From Apirhabdus apintestini (GTDB lineage: Bacteria > Pseudomonadota > Gammaproteobacteria > Enterobacterales > Enterobacteriaceae): a stretch of 64,000 nucleotides of DNA. Under the pieces are notes generated by a model. That model was given only the letters and a program-made list of their open reading frames with translations, was not told where the DNA came from and searched no databases. Below, piece by piece: positions 11,620 to 27,168 of the stretch. The stretch is from contig CP138906.1 in NCBI GenBank assembly GCA_033977085.1, positions 3,844,001-3,908,000 of the forward strand, read 5' to 3'. The translations under genes and the position numbers were made by a program. How positions within the stretch are numbered: the stretch's first letter is position 1; every line of letters begins with the position of its first letter.

Positions 11620-12398
11620 TTACTCAGGATTAGCTTCCGCTATAACCCCGGCCTTTCGTTTCTGCTTCAGTCGATAGCTCTCTCCTTTTATCTGGACTAC
11701 GTGTGAGTGATGTAAGATCCGGTCCAGCATTGCCGATGTCAGGGCTGCATCACCCGCGAACGTCTGGTCCCACTGCCCGAACGGCAGGTTAGAGGTCAGG
11801 ATCATCGCGCTCTTTTCGTAACGTTTGGCAATGACCTGGAAGAACAGCTTTGCCTCTTCCTGGCTGAACGGCAGATAGCCTATTTCGTCGATGATGAGCA
11901 GTTTGGGGGCCATGACACCGCGATTGAGTGTCGTTTTGTAACGCCCCTGACGCTGGGAAGTCGACAACTGTAACAGCAGGTCCGCTGCTGTTGTGAAGCG
12001 AACCTTGATGCCCGCCCGTACTGCCTCGTAGCCCATGGCTATCGCCAGATGTGTTTTCCCCACGCCCGAGGGGCCCAGCAACACGATGTTTTCGTTACGT
12101 TCGATGAAGCTCAGGGAACGCAGCGACTGGATTTGCTTCTGAGGTGCGCCGGTGGCGAAGGTGAAGTCGTATTCCTCGAACGTCTTCACCGCCGGGAAGG
12201 CTGCCATCCGCGTGTACATCGCCTGTTTACGCTGATGCCGGGCCAGTTTCTCCTCATGTAGCAGGTGCTCCAGGAAGTCCATATAGCTCCATTCCTGATC
12301 CACTGCCTGTTGCGACAGTGCCGGCGCCGCGCCGATAAGGCTGTCCAGCTGGAGCTGTTCAGCAAGCACCATCAGCCGTTGATGTTGTAGTTCGACCA

Positions 12399-12402
<4 letters not shown>
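11620..12402 (-). CDS. istB: IS21-family helper ATPase IstB
   Basis: 260 residues. IstB is a DnaA-like AAA+ ATPase that forms an oligomer on target DNA and directs the IstA transposase. The Walker A motif is visible as GPSGVGKTHLA, Walker B as LLIIDEIGYLP, and a sensor region as MILTSNLPFGQW. The start codon overlaps the istA stop (ATGA), which suggests translational coupling. By recollection the protein is very close to IstB of Yersinia IS100. This copy is intact, whereas copy 2 has lost one T near its start. Confidence 0.95.
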
Positions 12403-13421
<1,019 letters not shown>

Positions 13422-13507
13422 AAGCTCCCCTGTATTCAGAGGAGCAGATTAACCCCTGGATCAGTTTTCAACCGCTGGGGTGGATCAGTTTTGCACCGTT
13501 GGTAACA

Positions 13508-14101
13508 CTTGGATAGCTGCAAAAAAGATGTCGCTCATACTGCCCGACATAATGAGCCTCTATTGGCGCAAGTGCAGCTCTCTGGGAGTGTGCTCTGACA
13601 AGCTGGCTTTCTCGGCTATACCAAACCCAACCGGGTATGCAATTTGAAGCCAGAATAGCGCAGCGGCAATCTTTGGTTAAACAATTGCATGAGCGTCAGT
13701 TGGATCTATTAATCACCACCGAAGCGCCCAAGATGGATGAATTAAGCAGCCAGCGCGTTGGGGAATTTACGCTGGCGCTTTACTGTCATGCTCCTGCTCG
13801 CTCTAAGATGGCATTAACTTATCTACGCATGGAGTGGGGGCCGGATTTTCAACAATACGAGGCGGATTTTCTTTTAGGAGATACTCTTCCAGTATTAACA
13901 ACAAGCTCAGTGGAAATCGCCGTCAGTATGCTCTCACAGCTTAATGGCTGTACATGGTTACCTACATCATGGGCGGATCAAAAAGCAGAGATCCATAAGG
14001 TCACCGATAGCAGCGATATCATTCGTCCTTTTTATGCAGTTTGGCTACAGAATAGCGATAAACTCACGCATATAAAGACACTCCTAAAAACTCCCTTATA
14101 A
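13508..14101 (+). pseudogene. hdfR: hdfR, 3' part, cut by IS
   Basis: C-terminal two-thirds of the LysR-type regulator HdfR (represses flhDC in E. coli). Recognisable text includes QFEARIAQRQSLVKQLHERQ, LDLLITTEAPKMDELSSQ, LNGCTWLPTSWA and AVWLQNSDKLTHIK. The helix-turn-helix end is absent because the IS element begins directly upstream. Between 13508 and 13637 the same protein continues in other frames (WIAAKKDVAHTARHNE, SIGASAALWECALTSW) with one-base losses, one in an A run. In E. coli hdfR lies next to aspT-trpT at rrnC, exactly as here. DNA binding is lost. Confidence 0.85.
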
Positions 14102-14123
14102 TCGACGTTATAAGGGAGTTTTT
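14089..14123 (+). terminator. terminator of hdfR
   Basis: AACTCCCTTATAA and TTATAAGGGAGTT form a 13-bp stem with a six-base loop followed by T. It overlaps the hdfR stop codon. Confidence 0.75.
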
Positions 14124-14184
14124 CACGCAGAGTTAATACAAGCGTTGTTAGAAGCATTAAACAGGCATTTTTACTGTGATTAAC

Positions 14185-14256
14185 AGAAGTAGAAGTAGAA
14201 GTAGAAGTAGAAGTAGAAGTAGAAGTAGAAGTAGAAGTAGAAGTAGAAGTAGAAGT
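14185..14256. repeat. hexanucleotide microsatellite (AGAAGT)12
   Basis: Twelve perfect tandem copies of AGAAGT between hdfR and the rRNA operon terminator. Open frames through it (Arg-Ser repeats on one strand, Phe-Tyr repeats on the other) are products of the repeat and not genes. Confidence 0.95.
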
Positions 14257-14267
14257 AGGAAAAAGGT

Positions 14268-14297
14268 AAAAAAATCCTTTGCCGAAGCAAAGGATTA
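14268..14297 (-). terminator. rRNA operon terminator
   Basis: On the minus strand ATCCTTTGC, loop TTCG, GCAAAGGAT, then seven T. It is a strong rho-independent terminator directly after tRNA-Trp. Confidence 0.9.
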
Positions 14298-14301
14298 TTT
14301 C

Positions 14302-14377
14302 TGGCAGGGGCGGAGAGACTCGAACTCCCAACACCCGGTTTTGGAGACCGGTGCTCTACCAATTGAACTACGCCCCT
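14302..14377 (-). tRNA. trpT: tRNA-Trp (CCA)
   Basis: 76-nt cloverleaf with encoded 3' CCA and anticodon CCA, nearly the E. coli tRNA-Trp sequence. It follows tRNA-Asp at the distal end of the rRNA operon, as in E. coli rrnC. Confidence 0.97.
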
Positions 14378-14384
14378 AATAGGG

Positions 14385-14461
14385 TGGCGGAACGGACGGG
14401 ACTCGAACCCGCGACCCCCTGCGTGACAGGCAGGTATTCTAACCAACTGAACTACCGCTCC
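14385..14461 (-). tRNA. aspT: tRNA-Asp (GTC)
   Basis: 77-nt tRNA with encoded CCA; anticodon GTC in CCTGTCACG. It lies seven bases upstream of tRNA-Trp and just after 5S rRNA, the E. coli rrnC order. Confidence 0.97.
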
Positions 14462-14508
14462 ACCGAATTTTTATTACACCAAGATATTCCCCGGTTTACT
14501 GCAATTAA

Positions 14509-14628
14509 AAGCCTGGCAGTTCCCTACTCTCGCATGGGGAAGCCCCACACTACCATCGGCGCTACGGCGTTTCACTTCTGAGCTCGGCATGGGGTCAGGT
14601 GGGACCACCGCGCTGTCGCCGCCAGGCA
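14509..14628 (-). rRNA. rrf: 5S ribosomal RNA
   Basis: About 120 nt with the complementary ends TGCCTGGC and GCCAGGC that form helix I. It lies between 23S rRNA and tRNA-Asp. I see no obvious indel in it. Confidence 0.95.
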
Positions 14629-14725
14629 TATTCTGTCACCCGCCGCCGCACTCTCGCGCCGCCACGGGTCTTATCCGTCACAAACTGAAAATACTCTCAA
14701 CCCCTCAAAACACCTTCGGCGTTGT

Positions 14726-17634
<2,909 letters not shown>

Positions 17635-17728
17635 TCACAACCCGAAGATGTCTTCGGACTGCAGGCTTGAGAGACCCATTAAACGGTTATTCCGTTTATG
17701 GATTTTCAATTTTCAGCTTGTTCCGGAT

Positions 17729-17740
17729 TGTTAAAGAGCA
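17729..17740 (-). promoter_or_regulatory. boxA antitermination site, 16S-23S spacer
   Basis: TGCTCTTTAACA on the minus strand, the NusB/NusE-binding boxA, between tRNA-Ala and 23S. It allows antitermination through the large rRNA. Confidence 0.8.
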
Positions 17741-17783
17741 GATACTTCACAATGCACTTATCAGTACATTCTGAAGTAGATTA

Positions 17784-17859
17784 TGGTGGAGCTATGCGGG
17801 ATCGAACCGCAGACCTCCTGCGTGCAAAGCAGGCGCTCTCCCAGCTGAGCTATAGCCCC
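17784..17859 (-). tRNA. alaT: tRNA-Ala (TGC)
   Basis: 76 nt with encoded CCA; anticodon TGC within CTTTGCACG. It follows tRNA-Ile in the 16S-23S spacer. E. coli rrnB and rrnC have tRNA-Glu there instead, so the spacer is of the rrnA/D/H type. Confidence 0.97.
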
Positions 17860-17968
17860 ATAAAGTAGTTAAACCTCACGTACCCTGCATTCTGTTGAGA
17901 GAATGCAATTTCTTCTCAGGCAAGGCGTGGTATGCGAGCGATGCCATAACGCAGTATGAGGAGAAATT

Positions 17969-18045
<77 letters not shown>

Positions 18046-18117
18046 GTAGAGGTTTCACTGCTTCTTTTCTTTCATCAGACAATCTGTGTGAGCACTGCAA
18101 AAGACCGTATCTTCAGG

Positions 18118-19657
<1,540 letters not shown>

Positions 19658-19794
19658 AGTTTGATGCTCAAAGAATTAAACTGTTAGTTCGTAATGAATT
19701 AACTGTTGTTCACTCTTGAGACTTGATAATCATTTTTCGTCCGAAGACGTTGATATCAGTGCTTTCGAGTGCCCACACAGATTGTCTGATAAAT

Positions 19795-19806
19795 TGTTAA
19801 AGAGCA
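19795..19806 (-). promoter_or_regulatory. boxA antitermination site, rrn leader
   Basis: TGCTCTTTAACA in the leader between P2 and 16S, the standard rRNA antitermination signal. Confidence 0.8.
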
Positions 19807-19838
19807 GTGCCGCAAGTTCTCTGCGGCGCGGGCTGCGT

Positions 19839-19866
19839 ATGTTACGCTTTTCCGCTTTGGAGTCAA
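19839..19866 (-). promoter_or_regulatory. rrn P2 promoter
   Basis: Minus-strand TTGACT, 16-bp spacer, TAACAT. Position and sequence correspond to the constitutive P2 promoter of enterobacterial rRNA operons. Confidence 0.75.
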
Positions 19867-19936
19867 GCAATTATTTATGCTTTATCCTGCCTGAGCCGGC
19901 GGCTTTTCAGCCTCTGTGCCGTGTCAGTGGAGGCGC

Positions 19937-19964
19937 ATTATAGGGACTATTGAGCCGCTGGCAA
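19937..19964 (-). promoter_or_regulatory. rrn P1 promoter
   Basis: Minus-strand TTGCCA, 16-bp spacer, TATAAT, followed by the GC-rich discriminator GCGCC and CACTGACAC, as in E. coli rrnB P1. The A/T-rich tracts upstream fit an UP element. This is the growth-rate and ppGpp-controlled promoter. Confidence 0.9.
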
Positions 19965-20013
19965 GCTCTTATTTCAAAAAAGACTCGTTCGTGCTTTTTT
20001 ACTCAAAACGGCC

Positions 20014-20865
20014 CTAAAAGGGTACTTTTTGCAGCGATGAGAAACCGTAACGCCGTAATACCGGCAGTAATTGCAAGGCTTCAGTCGTTAATTCTGTGCA
20101 AAATGCTTTATTTTCTTCTTTAGAGAATATCGCCGGTGCTTCATGTTCTAATAGCCAGGCCGTGCGACGCGCAATTGCTGCCCCGGAATCCACAAATCGT
20201 GTACCTGAAGGCAATACCTGCGCTAACTCATCTTTAAGCAAAGGGAAATGCGTACACCCTAGCACTACCGTATCTGGAGGCTCTGGCATACGTAACCACG
20301 GGCGTACTATTTGTCTGATAGCCCCCAGAGACACTGAGCGCCCGTGCAATTTGGCTTCAGCTAACTCAACCAGCTCCGCCGAGCCTAATAATTCTATTTG
20401 GCATTCCATTGCAAAACGGACAATAAGATCTTGAGTATACGGGCGGCGCACTGTCGCTCGCGTCGCCAGCAGCCCTACTATCCCATTTACCGTTAAGCGC
20501 GCTGCCGGTTTTATCGCTGGCACAACCCCCACAACCGGGAATGCGAATTTTTCACGTAATGCGGGTAGAGAAACCGTACTGGCGGTGTTGCAGGCAACAA
20601 TAACCATCGCTAAAGGGTATCGCTGCTGAATAGATTCAACAATAGTAACCACCCGCTCGACAATAATCGTTTCGCTCTTTTCCCCATAAGGAAAAGCTCC
20701 GTTATCGAAAGCGTAGAGATAATGCAACCCGGGCAATAGTGCGCGCACTTCATCATAAACCGATAGCCCACCCACGCCGGAATCAAATACCAGCACGGTG
20801 GGCTTTCCATTAGAAGGAGTAGCTGCCAGACAAGAAGTATTCTCGCCCTGCAGTATGATAGCCAT
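20014..20865 (-). CDS. murI: glutamate racemase
   Basis: Converts L- to D-glutamate for peptidoglycan precursors in the cytoplasm. 283 residues from ATG 20865 (MAIILQGENTSCLAATP, matching the E. coli N-terminus); an upstream extension to 20910 is rejected. Visible motifs are VLVFDSGVGGLSVYDEV near residue 25, the first catalytic Cys in VIVACNTASTV near 92, and the second in VVLGCTHFPLL near 203. The start lies 56 bp inside the end of btuB, the same overlap as in E. coli, so the two are translationally linked. Downstream is the rRNA operon. Intact, with a length normal for the family. Confidence 0.95.
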   Translation of the reverse strand: MAIILQGENTSCLAATPSNGKPTVLVFDSGVGGLSVYDEVRALLPGLHYLYAFDNGAFPYGEKSETIIVERVVTIVESIQQRYPLAMVIVACNTASTVSLPALREKFAFPVVGVVPAIKPAARLTVNGIVGLLATRATVRRPYTQDLIVRFAMECQIELLGSAELVELAEAKLHGRSVSLGAIRQIVRPWLRMPEPPDTVVLGCTHFPLLKDELAQVLPSGTRFVDSGAAIARRTAWLLEHEAPAIFSKEENKAFCTELTTEALQLLPVLRRYGFSSLQKVPF

Positions 20866-22671
20866 AAACCGTCTCGTAATTTTTATCGAACAGGTTGGCG
20901 ATTCTACCACGAACGGTTAACGCGGAGGTGAGAGGATAAGAAAGCGCAGCATCCCAAAGACTCACGCCGCCCAGTTTTACCTTTTGATTTGTTACCACAT
21001 TGAAGTTGCGATCGTAACGCTCACCAAGGTAACGGTACGTCAGCGACCAACCCATCTGGTATATGCGCCCGTTCAAAGCATATTTTACCTGCTGTTTTGC
21101 GCGCCGTAGCAGTACCTCATGCGTAGTTGCATTACGTGGATCTAAGTAATCGTATGAGAGTTGATGCGTGACGGGTCCGGTATCAAAAGAGGCCGTTGCT
21201 TCCACGCCTTTGATCCGCGCCTTACCGATATTTTCATATCGCCATGTCGTGGGATTAGCATCAATAAGATTATCTATTTCATTACGATAGCCCGAGATAC
21301 GCCAGGTAACAGGCCCAGAGTCTCCTTCAATACCAGCTTCCCATTGCCGACTCTCTTCAGGCGATAACCGTGAGTTACCGTAAAAATCGCTATAAAGTTG
21401 CCCGAGGTTCGGCGCCTTGAAAGCCGTGCCGTAAGAGGTAATCAGACGATAACCTTTTGCAAACTGCCAGGCCGCACTGGTTTGCCATGTCGTATGCCGG
21501 CCCTGACGAGAAATATCGTCCCCGCGCACGGCGCCTTCTAGCGTAATGTCTCCCATTTGCTGCTGCGTGGTCGCGTACAGGCCAAGATCCCGCGCTTCGT
21601 GTCCTTTTGATAAGTAAGCCGTGCCCGGTTGTGTGGTCTCTTTCTGCCAGTCAACGCCTGCGCTAAGCGTGCCATGCGCTATTTGCAGTGTATTTCCCCA
21701 CTGCAGATTATATTGCCGGGCATCATCCAGTGTGGCCCCTGTCCGGTAACGCCCAATACGAGGGTCGTAGTTGTAATCTTTACTGTGGCTATAGCTCGCT
21801 ATAAGTTGAGACGATAATCTGCCGTCCTGATAACGTAGCCCGGTATCCCAGCTCTGAGTATATAGCTGGCGCGTATCCATAATACCTGTAGCATTGTAGT
21901 TTGAATCATAAATCAATGAACCATCAAAGCTTGTCCGGTTGTCGTAATTATAACCGCGAACAAACCCTGAAAAGGCGTCGTTAAACCGGTGTTCCAGTGC
22001 GCCATAGAGTGATTTGCTTAAAAACCGTCCCGATCCGGTTGACGGGGGCCGCCATAGTTATCCGGCAAGTTTGCCACCACATCAAAACCTTTAGTGTGGG
22101 TATAATCCCCCGCCAGCGTAATCCGCGTATTTCCCAGCGTTTGCTGAGTAGCAATGGTGTCATTTTGGTAGCCATGAGATCCCATTTCTGCACCAATCGT
22201 GGTGCCCGCATGCTCGCGACCAGTAATAATATTGACTACACCGCCGATAGCATCAGATCCATACACCGCTGAACGTGCGCCTCGCACATATTCGATACGC
22301 TGAACAAGCGACAAGGGAATTTGGCTAATATCCGATGAACCGCTGATCCCTGCAGAATTCAAGCGAATACCGTCAATAAGCAGCAGCACGTGGCGGCTTT
22401 CAGTTCCGCGAATAAACAAAGAGTTGGTCTGCCCTAATCCGCCATTTTGCGCAATATCCACGCCAGGCAAATGCGTTAATGCCTCAGCAACGCTTTTTAC
22501 CTGCCAGCGCTCAATGTCATCACGGGTTACGACGGATGCCGGTGCTAAAACTGAAGAGACGGGCTGAAGAAATCGGCCCGCACTAACTACCATAACATTG
22601 GGAGCGCTTTCCTGCGCCCACCCGGAAAATGCCGTGACGGGCAGCGCCGACAGCAGCATTTTTTTTATCAT
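20810..22671 (-). pseudogene. btuB: vitamin B12 TonB-dependent receptor BtuB, one frameshift
   Basis: Outer-membrane cobalamin receptor. The start at 22671 gives the signal peptide MIKKMLLSALPVTAFSGWA. A TonB-box-like NVMVVSA follows, then the plug domain (LTHLPGVDIAQNGG, VLLLIDGIRLNSAG, AVYGSDAIGGVVNIIT) and the 22-strand barrel ending in SGSYSF with the terminal Phe. The only break is at 22018: DGFLSKSLYGALE needs six T but five are present, so this may be a consensus error. The 3' end overlaps murI. A partial cobalamin riboswitch lies upstream. Confidence 0.9.
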
Positions 22672-22749
22672 CATTAATGGAGCATCCAATCAAAAATAAC
22701 GGATGCCACAGGCAGTCTTGATAGCACGCGATAAGACCGCCGGAGGCGA

Positions 22750-22850
22750 TACAGTTCCGGCAGGTCTTCGGGCTTAGAGGCGATAATGGACAAGGACTTC
22801 CCATTAGATCAGCATAACCGCGGCAAACAGTTTGTCAGGCATAGCCTGAC
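22750..22850 (-). promoter_or_regulatory. cobalamin riboswitch, 3' core recognisable
   Basis: On the minus strand upstream of btuB the segment TGGGAAGTCC followed by AAGCCCGAAGACCTGCCGG matches the conserved 3' half of the AdoCbl riboswitch that represses btuB in enterobacteria. I could not find the expected 5' half with its conserved GCCACTG and GCAGCGGTAA-type elements, so the sensor may be divergent or damaged. Confidence 0.6.
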
Positions 22851-23110
22851 CGTTTTGTTTGCTAAAGTGGCATGTTGACACCAACAGTGTCTGCAAATAG
22901 TGCTCTCATCCCGCCTGTCTTTACCGCTGCGCGTCAGCTCCAGAATTGCACTGGATTCCCTTTTCACTCAGGGAGACCGGAGCGCGCATGCTACAGGCTA
23001 CGGCACAGAGGTGTCCAGAATTGTGAAAGCGCTTCATTTGATTCAATACTGGACATCACGCGGCTATCCCCTACAATCCACCGCGTATTTTTTATCGCCT
23101 GGAACGATAT

Positions 23111-24210
23111 ATGACGCCTGAACATTTACCTACTAATCAGTATGAAGCACAACTGGCCGAGAAAGTCCTACGCTTGCAAACGTTGATGGCCCCTTATTCT
23201 TCACTGATCCCGGAAGTGTTCCGTTCGCCGCTAAGTCACTATCGTATGCGAGCCGAATTTCGCGTTTGGCACGATGGCGACGACCTGTATCACATCATTT
23301 TTGATAAGCAGACGCATGCCCGGATCCGGGTTGACTCTTTTCCGGCGGCCAGCGCATTAATTAATGCGCTGATGGGCGAAATTCTATCAGGCGTGCGTGA
23401 GACCCCGGCGCTGCGGAAAAACTCTTTCAGATTGACTATCTTTCAACACAAAGCGATCGGGCTGTGGTGACTTTGCTATATCATCGCGCGCTGGATGATG
23501 AATGGAAACAACACGCTTTGGCGCTGCGAAACGCCCTGCGTGCCAAAGGATTCAATCTGCATCTCATTGGTCGAGCGACAAAAACCAAAATAGCGCTCGA
23601 TCAGGATTACGTAGATGAACGGCTTCTGGTTGATGGCCGGGAAATGATCTATCGCCAGGTTGAAAATAGCTTTACGCAGCCTAACGCCGCTGTAAATATC
23701 CAAATGCTGGAATGGGCGCTAAACGTAACGGCCGACGCCGAGGGCGATCTATTAGAGCTTTACTGCGGTAACGGCAACTTTTCGCTGGCGCTGGCGCGTA
23801 ATTTCCGGCGCGTTTTAGCAACAGAAATCGCTAAACCTTCGGTTGCCGCAGCGCAATATAATATCGCCGCAAATCACATCGATAATGTACAAATTATCCG
23901 CATGTCCGCCGAGGAATTTACTCAGGCTCTGAACGGAGAACGCAGTTTCAACCGTCTTAAGGGCATCAATTTGCATGAATACCAGTGCAACACAATTTTT
24001 GTCGATCCACCGCGCAGCGAGCTGGATGCTGAAACAGAAAAGATGGTGCAAGGCTGGCCGCAGATTTTATATATCTCCTGCAATCCTGAAACACTGTGTA
24101 AGAACCTCGAAACGCTTACTAAAACGCATGATGTCAAACGTCTGGCGCTGTTTGACCAGTTCCCGTATACCCACCATATGGAGTGCGGCGTTCTGCTGGA
24201 GCGGAAATAA
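23111..24210 (+). pseudogene. trmA: tRNA (uracil-54-C5)-methyltransferase, one frameshift
   Basis: Makes ribothymidine at position 54 of tRNAs using SAM. It starts MTPEHLPTNQYEAQLAEKVL. The second half has the SAM-binding DLLELYCGNGNFSLALA, the motif FVDPPRSELD, and the catalytic ILYISCNPETLCKNL with the nucleophilic Cys. It ends HHMECGVLLERK. Total length of about 366 residues matches E. coli. One break near 23421: LRKKLFQIDYLSTQSD needs six A but five are present. It is divergent from btuB, as in E. coli. A heptanucleotide repeat starts six bases after the stop. Confidence 0.9.
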
Positions 24211-24215
24211 AACGT

Positions 24216-24303
24216 GCCGTTTGCCGTTTGCCGTTTGCCGTTTGCCGTTTGCCGTTTGCCGTTTGCCGTTTGCCGTTTGCCGTTTGCCGTTTGCCGTTTG
24301 CCG
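24216..24303. repeat. heptanucleotide microsatellite (GCCGTTT)12
   Basis: About 12.5 perfect tandem copies of GCCGTTT directly after the trmA stop codon. The 7-bp period means the repeat can be read in all frames, which creates spurious open frames. No gene is predicted here. Confidence 0.95.
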
Positions 24304-24538
24304 AAACCCTACCCGGCCGCCTCTATAAAGACAACCCGGCGCACATAATCTGCGCCTGCCACTACTTTTCCACCGGCGCTTTCGGCCACATCTGGCTCAG
24401 GGAAATGCGCCCAACACATTGCGCGTCGAAGATTTTCCGTCAGCCGATAATAAATGATGTATTCATCTTGCGGGCTACAAATTAGCCGCCCGCACCGCCG
24501 AATCCGTCTGGGTAATCAGCAAACTAAGCCCGTCATTT

Positions 24539-24889
24539 TTACGGCCAATAACGGGCGCGTAATCTAAAACCAATCCAGAATAACAGCGCTACAGAAAGCA
24601 CTGATGGCAAGAAATTAGAACCAATATCGGGATATTGCACCCGAACTACGGCGCTATAAATCAGCACGCCTAACACAAAGCAGGATGCTGCAATCCCCGG
24701 CAATCCTGCGGCCATTGCACAACGCAGATAGCGCTGGTGCAATCCCCAAACGGTTAATATCAACGAAATGAGTGGGAAAATTGAGAAAGGAACCGCAGGG
24801 CTAAATAGCGCAGAGCAGGCGCCGTTTATCGATAGCCCGGCCAATAAAGCTAAAACGAGGGTACTTCTCTCCTGATTAAACGCTTTCAT
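24539..24889 (-). CDS. yijD: YijD inner-membrane protein
   Basis: Intact 116-residue protein with about four hydrophobic segments: LALLAGLSINGACSALF, FSIFPLISLILTVWGL, GIAASCFVLGVLIYSAVV and SVLSVALLFWIGF. The conserved VQYPDIGSNFLP is shared with E. coli YijD (119 residues). Its function is not known. It lies about 30 bp downstream of fabR, in the same order and strand as E. coli, and is probably cotranscribed with it. Confidence 0.9.
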   Translation of the reverse strand: MKAFNQERSTLVLALLAGLSINGACSALFSPAVPFSIFPLISLILTVWGLHQRYLRCAMAAGLPGIAASCFVLGVLIYSAVVRVQYPDIGSNFLPSVLSVALLFWIGFRLRARYWP

Positions 24890-24918
24890 GATTCTAACAT
24901 TGAACCTTAACTATCCAG

Positions 24919-25572
24919 TTATTCGACTTTATCACCAGGCAAGTGCCGGGCGATCGCCATTCTCTCTTGCTCACGCCGGTACCAGTAATAGGCGCCTTTG
25001 GAAATCATACGCAACTGCAGTACCAGGCGCTCCTCCAGCAGACATCGCTGTTCCACATCAATATCCAGCGCTTCGGCACCGGCATTAAAAACGATAGTTA
25101 CCATCGCCTCAGCCTGCGCTTCGGTAAAGCTTCGCGGCATGCGGTTTTCCAGCTCCAGATAATCAGCCAGCTCCAGCAATAAAGTGCTGGATTTCGCGCG
25201 CAACGGCGGCGCGAAACGCCGCGGAGGTTCCGGATCGCTCACGCAATAGCAAACGAAAAGCATTGGGATTATTACCGATAAACTCCATAAATGTCGAAAC
25301 AGAAGTGCGTATTACGCTACCCCTCTCGCGATGCGCTGACGCGCCTGGCGCATTAGCTGGCGTAGCATCAGGCCGCTCTCATCAACCATCGTTAACCCTG
25401 GCTCATCGACGTCGCGGAAGTGCCGGTAAAACGATGTTGGGGCAATGCCTGCCTCGCGAGCCACTTCGCGTAAGCTCAGGCTGGCAAAACTTCTTTCAGC
25501 GCTCAACTGACTAAATGCGGCCTCGATTAATGAACGTCGAGTTCGTTCTTTTTGCTGCGCTCTTACACCCAT
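24919..25572 (-). pseudogene. fabR: TetR-type fatty acid regulator FabR, two frameshifts
   Basis: Represses the unsaturated fatty acid genes fabA and fabB. The N-terminal helix-turn-helix is clear: FASLSLREVAREAGIAPTSF, then YRHFRDVDE. The ligand domain follows in two further frames, with [20 protein letters not shown] and later YLELENRMPRSFTEAQAEAM, ending in GAYYWYRREQERM. The first break near 25315 is G5 to G4 (RIARGGSVIRTS). The second, near 25170, is a gain of one G before AGCTG (HFIAELADY). The second belongs to the AGC-context insertions seen elsewhere. yijD follows in the same operon. Confidence 0.9.
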
Positions 25573-25768
25573 TCAGATGCCTGAATCCTTCAAACCATAG
25601 CGGCACTATATCAGAGATTAAAACCGCTGGGGTTATAAAGGATTGTGAATGGTTGTTTACGCGGCGAGCGTCGCAGCACGCAGAAAAACGCACAATTCTA
25701 ATTGGGCCTTCCAGTTCGCGATGTTATCATTATGTTGATTTGATGTATAAAAACAGGTGAGTTTCGCC

Positions 25769-27168
25769 ATGTCACATTCATATGATTACGACGCTATCGT
25801 TATCGGATCTGGTCCCGGCGGCGAGGGAGCAGCCATGGGCCTGGCTAAACAAGGTGCCCGGGTCGCCGTTATTGAGCGCTACCATAACGTTGGCGGCGGT
25901 TGTACCCACTGGGGCACTATCCCTTCCAAGGCTCTGCGGCACGCCGTTAGCCGTATTATTGAATTTAATCAGAATCCCTTATATAGCGATCATACCCGCC
26001 TTCTGCGCTCATCATTTGCCGATATTTTGCGCCACACGGATAGCGTAATTAGCCAGCAAACTAACATGCGCCGGGGATTTTACGAACGAAATCGCTGTGA
26101 AATCCTACAGGGCAATGCATGTTTTATTGACGAACATACGCTTCAGCTTGAGTGTCATGACGGCAGCGTAGAAACGCTGAGCGCGGAGAAATTTGTTATT
26201 GCCTGCGGGTCTCGCCCCTACCATCCGGATGACGTCAACTTCACGCACTCGCGTATTTATGACAGCGATTCGATTTTGAGCCTGCATCATGAACCTCAGC
26301 ACGTCATTATTTATGGCGCGGGCGTTATCGGCTGTGAATACGCCTCCATTTTTCGCGGTATGAGCGTTAAAGTGGATTTGATTAATACCCGGATCGCCTG
26401 TTGGCGTTTCTCGATCAGGAAATGTCCGATTCACTCTCATATCACTTCTGGAATAGCGGCGTGGTTATTCGCCACAACGAAGAATACGAGAAAATAGAAG
26501 GCGTTGATGATGGCGTTATCGTTCACCTAAAATCCGGCAAGAAGGTGAAAGCGGATTGCCTACTCTATGCGAATGGCCGTTCGGGTAATACTGATACGCT
26601 GGCGTTACATCGCATTGGACTGGAAACAGACAGTCGCGGCCAGTTAAAAGTCAACAGCATGTATCAAACCGCGCTGCCCCATGTTTGGGCGGTGGGTGAT
26701 GTCATTGGTTATCCCAGCCTTGCTTCCGCTGCCTACGATCAGGGGCGGATAGCCGCTCAGGCTATGATAAAAGGGGAGGCCAACGCGCATTTGGTCGAGG
26801 ATATCCCCACCGGAATTTATACCATTCCGGAAATCAGTTCGGTTGGGAAAACCGAGCAACAACTCACCGCCATGAAAGTCCCTTACGAAGTGGGACGCGC
26901 GCAGTTTAAACATCTCGCTCGCGCGCAGATTGTTGGCATGAATGTGGGTACGCTGAAAATTCTATTTCATCGGGAAACCAAAGAGATACTGGGGATTCAC
27001 TGCTTTGGCGAGCGTGCGGCGGAAATTATCCATATTGGGCAGGCCATCATGGAACAAAAAGGCGGCGGTAACACGCTCGAATACTTTGTTAACACCACCT
27101 TTAACTACCCTACTATGGCAGAAGCCTATCGGGTAGCAGCGCTCAACGGGCTAAATCGTTTATTTTAA
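25769..27168 (+). pseudogene. sthA: soluble pyridine nucleotide transhydrogenase, one frameshift
   Basis: FAD enzyme that balances NADPH and NADH in the cytoplasm. ATG 25769 follows an AGGTGAG site and gives MSHSYDYDAIVIGSGPGGEG with the FAD-binding Gly motif. GGGCTHWGTIPSKAL retains only one of the two redox Cys of related reductases, which is typical of SthA. Later come YGAGVIGCEYASIF for NAD(P) and VWAVGDVIGYPSLASAA. The C-terminus ends LNGLNRLF. One break near 26391: DLINTRDRLLAFLDQE needs GGG but GG is present. Its stop abuts the convergent oxyR stop. Confidence 0.93.

Noticed and set aside
14176..14446. Arg-Ser and Phe-Tyr repeat proteins
   Set aside because: Translations of the (AGAAGT)12 microsatellite extended into tRNA genes; not coding.
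24183..24485. CRLPFAV repeat protein
   Set aside because: Translation of the GCCGTTT array; no start signal and no conserved sequence.
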